From Polynucleobacter sp. UB-Piko-W3 (GTDB lineage: Bacteria; Pseudomonadota; Gammaproteobacteria; Burkholderiales; Burkholderiaceae), in assembly GCF_018881635.1 (NCBI RefSeq), contig NZ_JACVPY010000002.1, positions 1,567,795 through 1,631,794 on the forward strand: a stretch of 64,000 bases of DNA, written 5' to 3'. Below are positions 36,249 to 45,557 of this stretch, in pieces. The position numbers and the translations under genes were made by a program. Below the pieces are notes generated by a model. The model ran no database searches and was not told the origin of the DNA. It saw nothing but the letters and a program-made list of their open reading frames with translations. Each line of letters opens with the position of its first letter. Position 1 is the stretch's first letter.

Positions 36249-37055
36249 TTAATTTGTCTTAAACATCACATCGCGTGATGATGGTAATAAATGTTGGCCG
36301 CCGTCAACATATAAAGTGGTTCCAGTAATGGCGTTAGCCTGAGCTAAAAAGACGGCTGCTTGAGCGATATCTTCTGGTGTTGAAGATTTTCCTAATGGCG
36401 TCATTTGATGTGCCTTTGTAAAGCCATCATTAGTCTGATCTCCAGAGGGTAAAGAAATTCCAGGCGCTAAGCCAATCACTCTAAGATGAGGAGCAAAATC
36501 GAGAGCCAATACTTCTACTGAAGTTGCTAGCGCAGCTTTAGATAAGGTGTATGACAAATAATCCGGATTGAGATTAATCAATTTTTGATCAAGCAATTGA
36601 ATGGCGGATGGCAAATGCTCACCACCTATTTTATTTGGATTATTTTTCTTAAACTCAAACATCAATTGAGAAAGCAAAATCGGTGCAGTCAAATTAACCT
36701 GCATATGGTCCTGTAAGCTTTTAGTAGTCAATGGTGTATTTGAGTTGGCACGATCATACTCAAAAATAGATGCGCTATTGACTAAGCAATGCAGATTTGG
36801 AAAGTGCTGGCTCACGGCAGTAAATAGCTTTTTGATAGCTGGTTCATCTGCTAAATCCGCCTGATAAGCTTGGGCTTTAACCCCCATCATCTCGATTTCT
36901 CTGACAACTTCTTTAGCTTCTTGCTCAGATCGCCCATAATGAACAGCAACATCCCATCCCTGACGTGCAAACTGCAAAGCAATTTCCCGACCCAGACGCT
37001 TGGCAGCGCCAGTCACTAAAACTGCTTTCTTTTGTTGGGATAAGGGTGAGTTCAA
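36249..37055 (-). CDS. SDR-family reductase, probably FolM-like pteridine reductase
   Basis: 268-residue short-chain dehydrogenase. The cofactor motif reads TGAAKRLG (15-22): an Arg takes the place usual for the second glycine of GxxxGxG. This TGxxxRxG form is typical of pteridine reductases and FolM (dihydromonapterin reductase). YTLSK supplies the catalytic Tyr and Lys, and GTTLYVDGGQHL is the C-terminal family motif. Adjacency to folB strengthens the assignment. Reduction of dihydrofolate or dihydromonapterin is inferred, not shown. Confidence 0.85.
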   Translation of the reverse strand: MNSPLSQQKKAVLVTGAAKRLGREIALQFARQGWDVAVHYGRSEQEAKEVVREIEMMGVKAQAYQADLADEPAIKKLFTAVSQHFPNLHCLVNSASIFEYDRANSNTPLTTKSLQDHMQVNLTAPILLSQLMFEFKKNNPNKIGGEHLPSAIQLLDQKLINLNPDYLSYTLSKAALATSVEVLALDFAPHLRVIGLAPGISLPSGDQTNDGFTKAHQMTPLGKSSTPEDIAQAAVFLAQANAITGTTLYVDGGQHLLPSSRDVMFKTN

Positions 37056-37080
37056 TTAAATTCTCTTAGACTAGCGAGCT

Positions 37081-38268
37081 ATGGATATTACCTTGACCAG
37101 CCTAGAAACGGAGCATAGCGAACTCCTCAAGGCCAAAATTGTCTCTGAGATAGCTTCCCAGGGTGGTTGGCTGCCATTTTCAAGGTATATGGAGATGGCC
37201 CTTTATGAGCCTAGAATGGGCTATTACAGCGCTGGGGCCCATAAATTAGGTGCTGGCGGGGACTTCACGACAGCCCCCGAATTAAGCCCCCTCTTTGGGG
37301 CTGCTATTTGTTCGACTTTGTTGCCAGTCCTTGAGGGCCTCAAAGAAAAAGGTTTGCCCACCCAAATCCTTGAATTTGGCGCTGGAACAGGAAAGCTTGC
37401 CGCTTCCATTCTGAGCCGCTTACATGATCTTGGTTTTGAATTAGATCAATACGACATCATCGAGATTTCTCCTGATCTGGCACAGCGCCAACAAGAACGT
37501 ATTAGCGGACATATTCAAGATTTAAATCTATCTACTCAATGTCATTGGCCCAGCGAATTACCAAAAGAATTTAAAGGCATCATTCTTGCCAATGAAGTGA
37601 TCGATGCCATTTCGTGTGACGCCATCATTTATCAAAATGGATTTTGGTATTGGTATGGCGTTGCCTTTAAGGATGGCAAGCTTATTTGGAAAGTAGGCTC
37701 GCCAGTAGCGCAAGCGTTATTGCCCGAAAGCCTTTTGGATATGAGTTTTTCCGAAGGCTATATCACCGAACTTCATACGCCAGCTAATGCATGGATGCGC
37801 CAAGTTACTAAACAACTAGATACTGGTCTATTTTTAACTTTCGATTATGGCTTTCCAGAAAGTGAGTATTACCATCCGCAGAGGCTAGAAGGCACATTGA
37901 TAGCACATCATCGCCATCATGCAATTCAAGATCCATTTTATCTACCCGGACTTTGTGACCTAACAACGCATGTTGAGTGGTCACAAATTGCTCGTAGTGC
38001 GCTTGCAGAAAATGCTGATGATGTTTTTTTGACCAATCAAGCTGCCTATTTATTAGATGCCGGCATCGGCGATATTGCGCTCGAGATTGGGGATCCAAGT
38101 GATCCCGAGACTTTTCTGCCAATCTCCAACGCATTGCAAAAATTACTTTCTGAAGCAGAGATGGGTGAGCTCTTTAAAGCATTTGCCTTCTCAAAGAATT
38201 TAAATACCTTATTACCTGGCTCTTCTCTAGAAGATCTGCCTGGACTGCGCGGCAGAAACAGACTCTAA
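37081..38268 (+). CDS. SAM-dependent methyltransferase, MidA/NDUFAF7 family
   Basis: 395-residue class I methyltransferase of the COG1565 group. Landmarks are YSAGAHKLGAGGDFTTAPELS (53-73), the SAM motif EFGAGTGKLA, ANEVIDAI, and DYGFPESEYYHPQR, where the tyrosine-rich loop is family-specific. The mitochondrial member NDUFAF7 dimethylates an arginine in complex I; bacterial targets are not established. It stands alone on the plus strand, diverging from the SDR gene with a 25-nt gap. Confidence 0.9.
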   Translation: MDITLTSLETEHSELLKAKIVSEIASQGGWLPFSRYMEMALYEPRMGYYSAGAHKLGAGGDFTTAPELSPLFGAAICSTLLPVLEGLKEKGLPTQILEFGAGTGKLAASILSRLHDLGFELDQYDIIEISPDLAQRQQERISGHIQDLNLSTQCHWPSELPKEFKGIILANEVIDAISCDAIIYQNGFWYWYGVAFKDGKLIWKVGSPVAQALLPESLLDMSFSEGYITELHTPANAWMRQVTKQLDTGLFLTFDYGFPESEYYHPQRLEGTLIAHHRHHAIQDPFYLPGLCDLTTHVEWSQIARSALAENADDVFLTNQAAYLLDAGIGDIALEIGDPSDPETFLPISNALQKLLSEAEMGELFKAFAFSKNLNTLLPGSSLEDLPGLRGRNRL

Positions 38269-38271
38269 GGC

Positions 38272-39402
38272 CTAAGACTGAATTGCAACGGTAATTGCAG
38301 CAAGTCGGGCAGCTTCAAATGCACTGCCAATACTCTCGCCATTAGATCGGTCTTGCGCCTCAACACCAGCAATAATCTCTGCCGTATTTAATGCCTGAGC
38401 ATTACGCATGGCTACTACCAATAAAGAAACTTTGAACCCAATTTTCCCAGCAAGGTTAAGTAATGCTTGGCCCCGATCTGGCTTGCGCCAAATATCAGCG
38501 CGATTAAACCAAGCCAAGACATCGACAGGTTGAAAAGCGGCTGCAGAGTACTTATCAACTAGCGCCTTTAATTCACTAAAAATCTCACTAAAGTCACGTA
38601 CCTCAATAGGCATACGCACGCATTCAGCCCAGGTACGAATTTCAGATGCAGATAAATCCATCAAGGCGATGGCACAACGCTCTTCTAAGCTATTGCCACT
38701 TACCTCGGAATGCTCAATTAATGCTTCACGAAATGGCTCTTCTGCAAGTTTTGCAGTGAGTGTGCTCGGTAATAGAAGTTTGGCAGCGCCAGTGTCTAGT
38801 AAAACCTGAAACATATGCATAGGCTTTGAAGCAACCAGACCTCTAGCTAGCTCCTGCCAAATCCGCTCTGCTGAAAGCGCATTTAACTCGCCCGCCTGAA
38901 CAATTGCTTTTAATGCCGACATCGTGTCGTTAGCAACCCTAAATTCAGGAAAACGTGCAGCAAAGCGCGCAATACGCAATAAGCGCAACGGATCTTCAGA
39001 AAAAGCATCGGATACATGGCGAAATACTTTGGCAGCTAAATCTTCTTGACCGCTATAGGGGTCGATGATCGGTCCAAACTGTTTTCCATTCGGGCCGACT
39101 TCTTGGGCCATGGCATTAATCGTTAAATCACGACGCTCTAGGTCTTGCTCCAAGGTAACTGAAGGATCCGCATAAAAATGAAAGCCTTTATACCCTTGGC
39201 CTGTTTTACGTTCTGTACGAGCTAGCGCATACTCAGCTTGAGTTTCTGGATGCAGAAAAACAGGAAAATCCTTACCCACAGGACGAAAGCCTTTAGCAAT
39301 CATTTCATCCACGCTAGAGCCAACGACCACATAGTCGATATCGTGCACAGGCAAACCCATTAAGGTGTCCCGTATTGCACCACCGACTGCATAGGTTTTC
39401 AT
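38272..39402 (-). CDS. cca: CCA tRNA nucleotidyltransferase without a recognisable HD motif
   Basis: Adds or repairs the tRNA 3' CCA end. The class II polymerase head is intact: GGAIRD (7-12), DID metal site (21-23), the RRDLTINAMA motif, DPYSGQEDL and RIARFAARF. At 376 residues it is shorter than E. coli Cca (412). Where E. coli has the HD phosphohydrolase motif, this protein reads EERCAIALMDLSASE: only the Asp remains and the upstream His segment is missing. So CCA addition should be present but phosphatase/phosphodiesterase activity lost. Overlaps the next gene by 1 nt. Confidence 0.93.
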   Translation of the reverse strand: MKTYAVGGAIRDTLMGLPVHDIDYVVVGSSVDEMIAKGFRPVGKDFPVFLHPETQAEYALARTERKTGQGYKGFHFYADPSVTLEQDLERRDLTINAMAQEVGPNGKQFGPIIDPYSGQEDLAAKVFRHVSDAFSEDPLRLLRIARFAARFPEFRVANDTMSALKAIVQAGELNALSAERIWQELARGLVASKPMHMFQVLLDTGAAKLLLPSTLTAKLAEEPFREALIEHSEVSGNSLEERCAIALMDLSASEIRTWAECVRMPIEVRDFSEIFSELKALVDKYSAAAFQPVDVLAWFNRADIWRKPDRGQALLNLAGKIGFKVSLLVVAMRNAQALNTAEIIAGVEAQDRSNGESIGSAFEAARLAAITVAIQS

Positions 39403-40310
39403 TACTTCATGCCCTCAAGACTTCGCCGGCTCATTTTGAATACTTCGCTTAGTGCGTCCTTACCGCTTACAGGCAACACATTAGGTAATTGCATTGAAGC
39501 AATGTTGTCACGTGACATCAAAGTAGGTACTGGTAAGAATTCAAATGCTAAGGCTTGTAGATAGCCTACAAAAGCAGGCACCGGAATAATGGCACAGGAT
39601 GTTTTGGCTTTGCGTGCAGCAAACTCCACAATCTCCTTCATGGTGTAAACCATAGGCCCTACTAAATCGTACGATTCATGAATGGTCTGAGGCATTTTTA
39701 ATGTCATCACAAAAGCGCTAGCTACATCATCCACGCTGACCGGTTGAAACTTTGCCTGATGATTTGCTAAAGGCATTACTGGAAATAACTTAGCTAATTT
39801 TGAAAACAAATTAATGAACTGATCTTGGGCGCCAAAAATGACTGATGGCCTAAAAATAGTCCAATCTAAACTACTGGCCCTCACTGCCACCTCACCATCA
39901 CCCTTGCTACGCTGATACATCGATGGCCCATGAGAATCAGCCCCCAAGGCACTCATATGAAGATAGCGCTTGAGGCCATGCATTTGCATCGCGGTAATAA
40001 TATTTTTTGGCAAATCTACATGCGCAGCTTTAAAAACTTTTCCATAAGGCGTTGCCGGCTTATCGTGTAAGACACCCACCAAATTAATCACGGCGCCATT
40101 GTCATGAATACGTGCACATAAAGATTGCAGTTCATCAAAATCATGAACATCAGCATCTTCTAAATACACCTTAGGCAACATTCGTAACTCACGACCCGCA
40201 GCCAAGTGGCTTGTGGGCAAGAGAACTGAATAACCCGCCGCTTGTAATTGCGCAGCCAGCACTCGCCCAACAAATCCATTGCCACCAATTAAAAGAATGT
40301 TGTATTTCAT
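39402..40310 (-). CDS. NDUFA9-like NAD(P)H-binding protein
   Basis: Extended-SDR protein of about 302 residues starting at the ATG at 40310 (AGAG upstream); an in-frame TTG lies 15 nt earlier. The N-terminal ILLIGGNGFVGR is the dinucleotide motif. The catalytic Tyr-x3-Lys occurs as YQRSK, and IFRPSVIFG is typical of complex I 39-kDa/NDUFA9-like proteins. In bacteria these are stand-alone reductases of unknown substrate, sometimes tied to quinone metabolism. Here it lies between slt and cca. Confidence 0.85.
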   Translation of the reverse strand: MKYNILLIGGNGFVGRVLAAQLQAAGYSVLLPTSHLAAGRELRMLPKVYLEDADVHDFDELQSLCARIHDNGAVINLVGVLHDKPATPYGKVFKAAHVDLPKNIITAMQMHGLKRYLHMSALGADSHGPSMYQRSKGDGEVAVRASSLDWTIFRPSVIFGAQDQFINLFSKLAKLFPVMPLANHQAKFQPVSVDDVASAFVMTLKMPQTIHESYDLVGPMVYTMKEIVEFAARKAKTSCAIIPVPAFVGYLQALAFEFLPVPTLMSRDNIASMQLPNVLPVSGKDALSEVFKMSRRSLEGMK

Positions 40311-40335
40311 AAGCTCTCTTATCAATGAATGCTAA

Positions 40336-42300
40336 TTAGGGTAATTCAGATTGGGTAGCCGCTTTAGGTGAAATAACACCTAGGCGCTGTTTCAAGGATG
40401 GGGTTTGACCATTCATGACCGACGAATAGTAATTGGCGTTTGAGAGCACATTCTTGACATACGTACGCGTCTCATTAAATGGAATGGTCTCAGCAAAGAT
40501 TGCGCCTTCAGTAGGACTTGTTAATTTTTCACGCCATGCTTTTGAGCGCGAAGGCCCAGCGTTATAGGCAGCCGATGCCAATACCCAAGAACCATCTAGG
40601 TCAACCAAGACCATGTTGAGGTAATTACTACCCAAAGTTAAATTTGTATTGGTATCGCTTAGCTTGTCATTGGTATAGTTGAGCATGCCAATCTTTTTAG
40701 CAACATACTTTGCCGTATTGGGCATCACCTGCATCAAGCCTGAAGCACCCACTGAAGAAGATGCATTCATGATGAAGCGTGATTCTTGACGAATGAGTCC
40801 ATAGGCCCACGCTAGGTTTAAATCAATTTGCCGAGCAATAGGCGATAACTCATCCCTAAATGGGGTTGGGTAACGCAAACTAAAGTCATGCTCTTGCTTC
40901 GTACGATCAGCAGTATTCACGACTCGGTCGAACAACTGAATACGCTTAGCGTACTCAGCAGCAGCTAACAACTGCTTGTCTGTCATGTTGCGCAACTCCC
41001 AGTTCCACTCGCGATTGCCTTCAAAGCGAAGGTTCATGGCATATAAACGCTCGCTCCTCACAAACCCCTTACGACTGGCCATTGCATCAATCTCTTGCTC
41101 GGTCACCTTAGTACGAGACGGCGCATGGTTTGACTTGCCTAATTCTTCGCGAGCTAGTTGCCCATAAAAATTGTATTGCTCATCAATGAACTCAAAGCTC
41201 TCTTTAGCCTTTGCATCTTGACCTTGGGCTTTTAATGCGCGGCCATACCAATAAGTCCAAGCCGGATCTTTACTGCGCACTATGGGATTCATACCCTCTA
41301 TCGCATTTTTTACCAAGCTCCAATCCTTAGCACGCAAGCCTGCACGCACCTTCCACTCCTGTGACTCAACTGAGAGCAGCTCGTTGTAACCAAGCTCTTG
41401 CTGCAAGCGATAAGCATCGTCAGCATTTGGGTCTAATTTCTTTGCTAGAAATTGACCAATCACACCCCAAGCCACGGCTTGATTTTCTTTACTATAGCGC
41501 GATGATGTCAGCAAAAATTCTCGATAAGCTTTCGCTGGATCAACCTTTGCAGTTTTTACAATTTCTGCAATAGGATCTTCGCCACCCAAGCGACGTGCCA
41601 TTGTGTCAAAACCTCTTTCACTAGCTGCACGACCGATCGCCCTGGCCTCGCTTGGTGTCATTCCACCAGCGGCAACCAGTGAAGGAACTAACTCTTGGCA
41701 AGCTTGTCCAAAGTTACTTGGATCCAGCAGCACCGATCTCGAGTCAATTGCCAATTTCGTTGGATTCTCGCCTTGTGATAATTTTGACAGCAAGGAGTAG
41801 CACTTCACCTGAGTATCGTCATCCAAGACAAACTTGGCATACTCCACATCAAAGCGCGCCCAGTCTTTTCGCTTACCCAACACCAACAACCAATCGTTAC
41901 GCATTCGATCAGCCAAAGCTGTCCCTTGATACTGGTTTAAAAATGCAATAACCTGAGAATCAGCACTGTAATCGCTACGTGGTCCACCGCCGCTATCAAA
42001 TAATTGCGGCTTAATACTAAAGTAAGTCACATAATCATCAAATGGATAGGCGACCAAATTCGATGAAAGCTGTTGCGCACGGAAAACATCATTTTTTCTA
42101 GCTGCTTCTCGTAAATCAATAAACATCCGATCTGCATCAGTAATCTGGGCAGGGACTGCCTTACTTTCATAGGATTTAGGAAGGCTTGATTTTTTGGTCT
42201 TTTCAGCAAAAGCGCTGGGCATAGACAAGGCTATCCCCAGGATCAAAATCTTGACCCAGCAGAACTGATTGCCTTTGAGAATTTCAGACTTCTTTTTCAC
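40336..42300 (-). CDS. slt: Soluble lytic murein transglycosylase (Slt70-like)
   Basis: Periplasmic peptidoglycan lyase of 654 residues. Signal peptide near 12-32 (AFA cut), a long superhelical alpha domain with TPR-like repeats (about 50-480), and a C-terminal lysozyme-like SLT domain with the catalytic Glu near 506 in RQESRF, followed by GASGLMQVMPNTA and ASAAYNAGP. All hallmark motifs are present. It releases 1,6-anhydromuropeptides, which the AmpG-like permease in this window could import. Confidence 0.94.
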   Translation of the reverse strand: MKKKSEILKGNQFCWVKILILGIALSMPSAFAEKTKKSSLPKSYESKAVPAQITDADRMFIDLREAARKNDVFRAQQLSSNLVAYPFDDYVTYFSIKPQLFDSGGGPRSDYSADSQVIAFLNQYQGTALADRMRNDWLLVLGKRKDWARFDVEYAKFVLDDDTQVKCYSLLSKLSQGENPTKLAIDSRSVLLDPSNFGQACQELVPSLVAAGGMTPSEARAIGRAASERGFDTMARRLGGEDPIAEIVKTAKVDPAKAYREFLLTSSRYSKENQAVAWGVIGQFLAKKLDPNADDAYRLQQELGYNELLSVESQEWKVRAGLRAKDWSLVKNAIEGMNPIVRSKDPAWTYWYGRALKAQGQDAKAKESFEFIDEQYNFYGQLAREELGKSNHAPSRTKVTEQEIDAMASRKGFVRSERLYAMNLRFEGNREWNWELRNMTDKQLLAAAEYAKRIQLFDRVVNTADRTKQEHDFSLRYPTPFRDELSPIARQIDLNLAWAYGLIRQESRFIMNASSSVGASGLMQVMPNTAKYVAKKIGMLNYTNDKLSDTNTNLTLGSNYLNMVLVDLDGSWVLASAAYNAGPSRSKAWREKLTSPTEGAIFAETIPFNETRTYVKNVLSNANYYSSVMNGQTPSLKQRLGVISPKAATQSELP

Positions 42301-42377
42301 TATCTAACCCTGTACATATTTACCAGTATTCGCCTGGCATTAAGTTGTTTACTATATCTTCTAATTTTCGCCTGATA

Positions 42378-43004
42378 ATGGACGATATGCACGGTAATTC
42401 GCCAAAAACTCTTCGTCAAGATTTGTTAAAGCAACGCAAAGAATTTGCTGCTGGGCAAGGTTATGCTCAAACCAAAGAGAGGCTAATTGCTGGTCTTAAT
42501 CAGTTTTTAGCGAAAGATGGCAACTCCCTACGGTCTATAGCGCTTTATTGGCCCATTCAAGATGAGCTTGATTTGCGCACGGCATTAATCGCTTGGGCAA
42601 ACCAAAATCCTGGATGTCGTTTGGCACTCCCCTATGCGCGGCCTGATAAACACCTCGACTTCTATGAATGGCAAGCTGGGGATGCTTTAACGCCAAGCCA
42701 ACATGGAGTTCCTGAGCCAAGCCCAAATAACCCTTCAAGACCAGCAATTACTCCTGACTGCATCCTCATTCCCTGCGTCGGGTGGTCTAGCTCCATTGAG
42801 AGCGGCAAAACTCATTATTGGCGCCTAGGTTATGGCGGCGGATATTTTGATCGTACCCTTGCAGATCTGAGACAACAAAATCCCCAACTGCTTTGCATTG
42901 GAATTGGTTTTGATTGGCAAAAACTCAATGATGCCCAATGGGCGGCTCAGGCACATGATGAGCCCTTAGATATGCTACTTACGGAATCTAGCTTACTTCG
43001 CTGA
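42378..43004 (+). CDS. 5-formyltetrahydrofolate cyclo-ligase
   Basis: Converts 5-formyl-THF to 5,10-methenyl-THF using ATP. I prefer the ATG at 42378 (208 residues) over 42345, because the family begins shortly before the KTLRQDLLKQRKEF helix. The nucleotide/folate signatures are present: ALYWPIQDELDL, LIPCVGW and RLGYGGGYFDRTL near the C-terminus. It feeds the same one-carbon pool as the convergent metF, whose stop is 1 nt away. Confidence 0.93.
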   Translation: MDDMHGNSPKTLRQDLLKQRKEFAAGQGYAQTKERLIAGLNQFLAKDGNSLRSIALYWPIQDELDLRTALIAWANQNPGCRLALPYARPDKHLDFYEWQAGDALTPSQHGVPEPSPNNPSRPAITPDCILIPCVGWSSSIESGKTHYWRLGYGGGYFDRTLADLRQQNPQLLCIGIGFDWQKLNDAQWAAQAHDEPLDMLLTESSLLR

Positions 43005-43005
43005 C

Positions 43006-43836
43006 TTACTTTGTTAAATCTAAGTTGTCAGCAATGGCTAAAACAGCGTCTGCTTGATTTAAAGAGTAGAAATGTAATCCAGGTGCACCTGCTGTCAATA
43101 GCTGATCACACAGATCTGTCACCACCTCTTCACCAAATGCGCGAATAGAGGCAATATCGTCACCATAAGACTGAAGACGCAAACGAATCCAACGTGGAAT
43201 CTCAGCTCCACAGGCATCAGAGAAGCGCAATAGCTGAGTACTATTCGTAATCGGCATGATGCCAGCAATGATCGGCTCTATTACACCTAAGTCATAAGCT
43301 TCATCAACAAAACGAAAGTAAGCATCGGTGTTATAAAAATACTGAGTAACCGCAGAATTCGCACCTGCTTTCATTTTCTGTACAAAGAAATGAACGTCGC
43401 TTGCAGGAGACTTTGCCTGCGGATGTGTCTCTGGATAAGCAGCTACATCAATATGAAACCAATCGCCTGTTTCAGCACGAATAAACTCTACTAACTCATT
43501 GGCATGATGAAACTCGCCGTACTGACCCATGCCCGATGGCAAATCTCCCCGCAAAGCCACGATGCGTTTGATGCCTAAGGATTGATATTGCTTAAGCATC
43601 TCACGCACGCTTTCACGTGAGCTACCAACACAAGATAAGTGGGGAGCAACCGATGCACCAGCAGCATGAATATCACTCACCACTTTCAAGGTACCAGACT
43701 GAGTAGATCCACCGGCACCAAAGGTCACGGAATAAAACGCGGGCTTGAGAGTTTCACTAAAACGCTCGCGTACAAGATGCAACTTCTTCTCACCTTCAGG
43801 TGTTTTTGGAGGAAAGAATTCGACGCTTAATTCCAT
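43006..43836 (-). CDS. metF: Methylenetetrahydrofolate reductase
   Basis: Flavoenzyme that makes 5-methyl-THF for MetH. 276 residues, the bacterial short form. Landmarks are VEFFPPKTPEGE (5-16) with the active-site Glu, SVTFGAGGSTQ, RIVALRGDLP and a C-terminal PGLHFYSLN. It lies 33 nt after ahcY, so it is probably expressed from the riboswitch-controlled ahcY transcript; ahcY-metF pairing is common in betaproteobacteria. Confidence 0.97.
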   Translation of the reverse strand: MELSVEFFPPKTPEGEKKLHLVRERFSETLKPAFYSVTFGAGGSTQSGTLKVVSDIHAAGASVAPHLSCVGSSRESVREMLKQYQSLGIKRIVALRGDLPSGMGQYGEFHHANELVEFIRAETGDWFHIDVAAYPETHPQAKSPASDVHFFVQKMKAGANSAVTQYFYNTDAYFRFVDEAYDLGVIEPIIAGIMPITNSTQLLRFSDACGAEIPRWIRLRLQSYGDDIASIRAFGEEVVTDLCDQLLTAGAPGLHFYSLNQADAVLAIADNLDLTK

Positions 43837-43869
43837 GATTTTGGGCCTAGGGTATTTAAATAAACTGGA

Positions 43870-45315
43870 TTAATAACGATAGTGGTCAGCCTTGTATGGG
43901 CCTTCCTTCGTTACACCAATGTAAGTAGCTTGCTGATCAGATAACACTGTCAACTCGGCATTGAGAGTCTTAAGTTGTAAACGTGCAACCTTCTCGTCCA
44001 GATGCTTAGGCAATGTGTAAACACCAATTGGGTATTTGTCGGTACCAACTGCATTCCACAATTCGATTTGAGCAATCACCTGGTTCGCAAATGAGGAGCT
44101 CATCACATAGGAAGGATGGCCCGTACCGCAACCCAAGTTAACCAAGCGGCCTTTAGCCAAGATGATGATGCGCTTTTCAGGCTTGCCATTGCTTGCTGGG
44201 AAAATCACGTGATCGACTTGTGGCTTGATCTCTTCCCATTTGTATTTCTCAATACCCGCAACATCAATCTCATTATCGAAGTGGCCAATATTACAAACGA
44301 TGGCTTGATTCTTCATCTTCGCCATGTGGTCATGTGTAATCACATGGTAGTTGCCAGTTGCAGAGACAAAGATATCTGCTTTATCGGCAGCGTAATCCAT
44401 AGTTACAACACGGTAACCTTCCATTGCTGCTTGTAATGCACAGATTGGATCTACCTCAGTCACCCAAACTTGAGCAGACAGCGCGCGTAAGGCTTGAGCT
44501 GAGCCCTTACCCACATCACCATAACCGCAAACTACTGCAACCTTACCGGCAACCATGACATCGGTAGCTCGCTTGATTGCATCAACCAAAGACTCACGGC
44601 AACCATAAAGATTATCAAACTTGCTCTTGGTTACTGAGTCATTAACGTTGATTGCAGGAAACTTCAATTCACCTTTAGCAAACATTTGATACAGACGATG
44701 AACACCAGTGGTGGTTTCTTCTGTAACACCTTTTACTTTTTCTAAACGTGTTGAATACCAGGTTGGGTCTTGTGCTAATTTTTTCTTAATAGCAGAAAAT
44801 AAAATTGTTTCTTCTTCGCTCGTTGGATGATTTAAGCAAGCTTGATCTTTTTCAGCACGGGCGCCAAGATGTAACAACAAAGTAGCATCACCACCGTCAT
44901 CCAAAATCATATTGGTGAAGCCGCCATCAGCCCACTCAAAAATGCGGTGCGTGAAATCCCAGTACTGCTCAAGGGTCTCACCCTTGATGGCATACACCGG
45001 TGTGCCATTAGCAGCAATGGCTGCAGCAGCATGGTCTTGTGTTGAGAAAATATTGCAAGATGCCCACTGTACTTCTGCGCCAAGTGCCTCAAGGGTCTCA
45101 ATCAACACTGCAGTTTGAATGGTCATGTGTAGCGAACCAGTGATTCGCGCTCCGCGCAAGGGCTGTTGTGCAGCAAACTCATCACGAATGGCAATCAAGC
45201 CAGGCATCTCAGTTTCAGCAATCGCAATTTCTTTACGACCAAAGTCAGCCAAAGAAATATCAGCAATTGCGCAACGAGTTGCAACAAAGTTATTTAAATC
45301 AGTAACGGTATTCAT
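43870..45315 (-). CDS. ahcY: S-adenosylhomocysteinase
   Basis: NAD-dependent enzyme that splits S-adenosylhomocysteine into adenosine and homocysteine. I choose the ATG at 45315 (481 residues), which has GGAG 7 nt upstream; the frame stays open to 45375 but the extra residues overlap the riboswitch tail. Visible are the NAD motif [10 protein letters not shown], the substrate segment with HMTIQTAVL, and the family C-terminus KADHYRY. It is preceded by an SAH riboswitch and followed by metF. Confidence 0.98.
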   Translation of the reverse strand: MNTVTDLNNFVATRCAIADISLADFGRKEIAIAETEMPGLIAIRDEFAAQQPLRGARITGSLHMTIQTAVLIETLEALGAEVQWASCNIFSTQDHAAAAIAANGTPVYAIKGETLEQYWDFTHRIFEWADGGFTNMILDDGGDATLLLHLGARAEKDQACLNHPTSEEETILFSAIKKKLAQDPTWYSTRLEKVKGVTEETTTGVHRLYQMFAKGELKFPAINVNDSVTKSKFDNLYGCRESLVDAIKRATDVMVAGKVAVVCGYGDVGKGSAQALRALSAQVWVTEVDPICALQAAMEGYRVVTMDYAADKADIFVSATGNYHVITHDHMAKMKNQAIVCNIGHFDNEIDVAGIEKYKWEEIKPQVDHVIFPASNGKPEKRIIILAKGRLVNLGCGTGHPSYVMSSSFANQVIAQIELWNAVGTDKYPIGVYTLPKHLDEKVARLQLKTLNAELTVLSDQQATYIGVTKEGPYKADHYRY

Positions 45316-45380
45316 TAATGCTCCAGCTAAATACGATCCAATGCTGGAGTGCAAACTCGCTAGCCGTTGAATCATGGGTT

Positions 45381-45481
45381 AGCGAGCGCGGTTGCAATTA
45401 GCAGAAACTGTTTAAGAATCTACTCCCTTCAAGCCTGGGGAAATGCTGGGTCTCAGCATTCCTTGCAACGCTCCTTGAAGG
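45381..45481 (-). ncRNA. SAH (S-adenosylhomocysteine) riboswitch upstream of ahcY
   Basis: Read on the minus strand, the leader has the parts of the SAH aptamer. P1 is formed by CCTTCAAG (45481-45474) and CTTGAAGG (45433-45426). The conserved GGAGCGTTGCAAGG follows P1. P2 is the hairpin AATGCTG-AGACC-CAGCATT (45460-45442), then comes the conserved CCAGGCT. The downstream AACCGCGCTC (around 45393-45384) can pair with GAGCG to close the pseudoknot. The known class turns on ahcY when SAH rises. The ahcY Shine-Dalgarno is about 60 nt further down. Confidence 0.9.
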
Positions 45482-45511
45482 TATGACGTAATTGTAAACA
45501 ATTACGTCATA
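45482..45511. repeat. Perfect palindrome between metK and the ahcY riboswitch
   Basis: Arms of 14 bp (TATGACGTAATTGT and its exact complement) flank a 2-nt centre. It begins one base upstream of riboswitch P1 and lies 47 nt past the metK stop. It has no T-tract on either strand, which argues against a simple terminator; it could be an operator of a methionine regulator or an RNA hairpin at the ahcY transcript start. Confidence 0.75.
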
Positions 45512-45557
45512 TTTCGCCTCAATCCATCTATAAACTGCTTTTTAGTACCTTTAAAGC

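Noticed and set aside
45316..45375. Longer AhcY start at 45375 (501 residues)
   Set aside because: It has no ribosome site and runs toward the riboswitch, whereas ATG 45315 has GGAG at good spacing and matches the family N-terminus.
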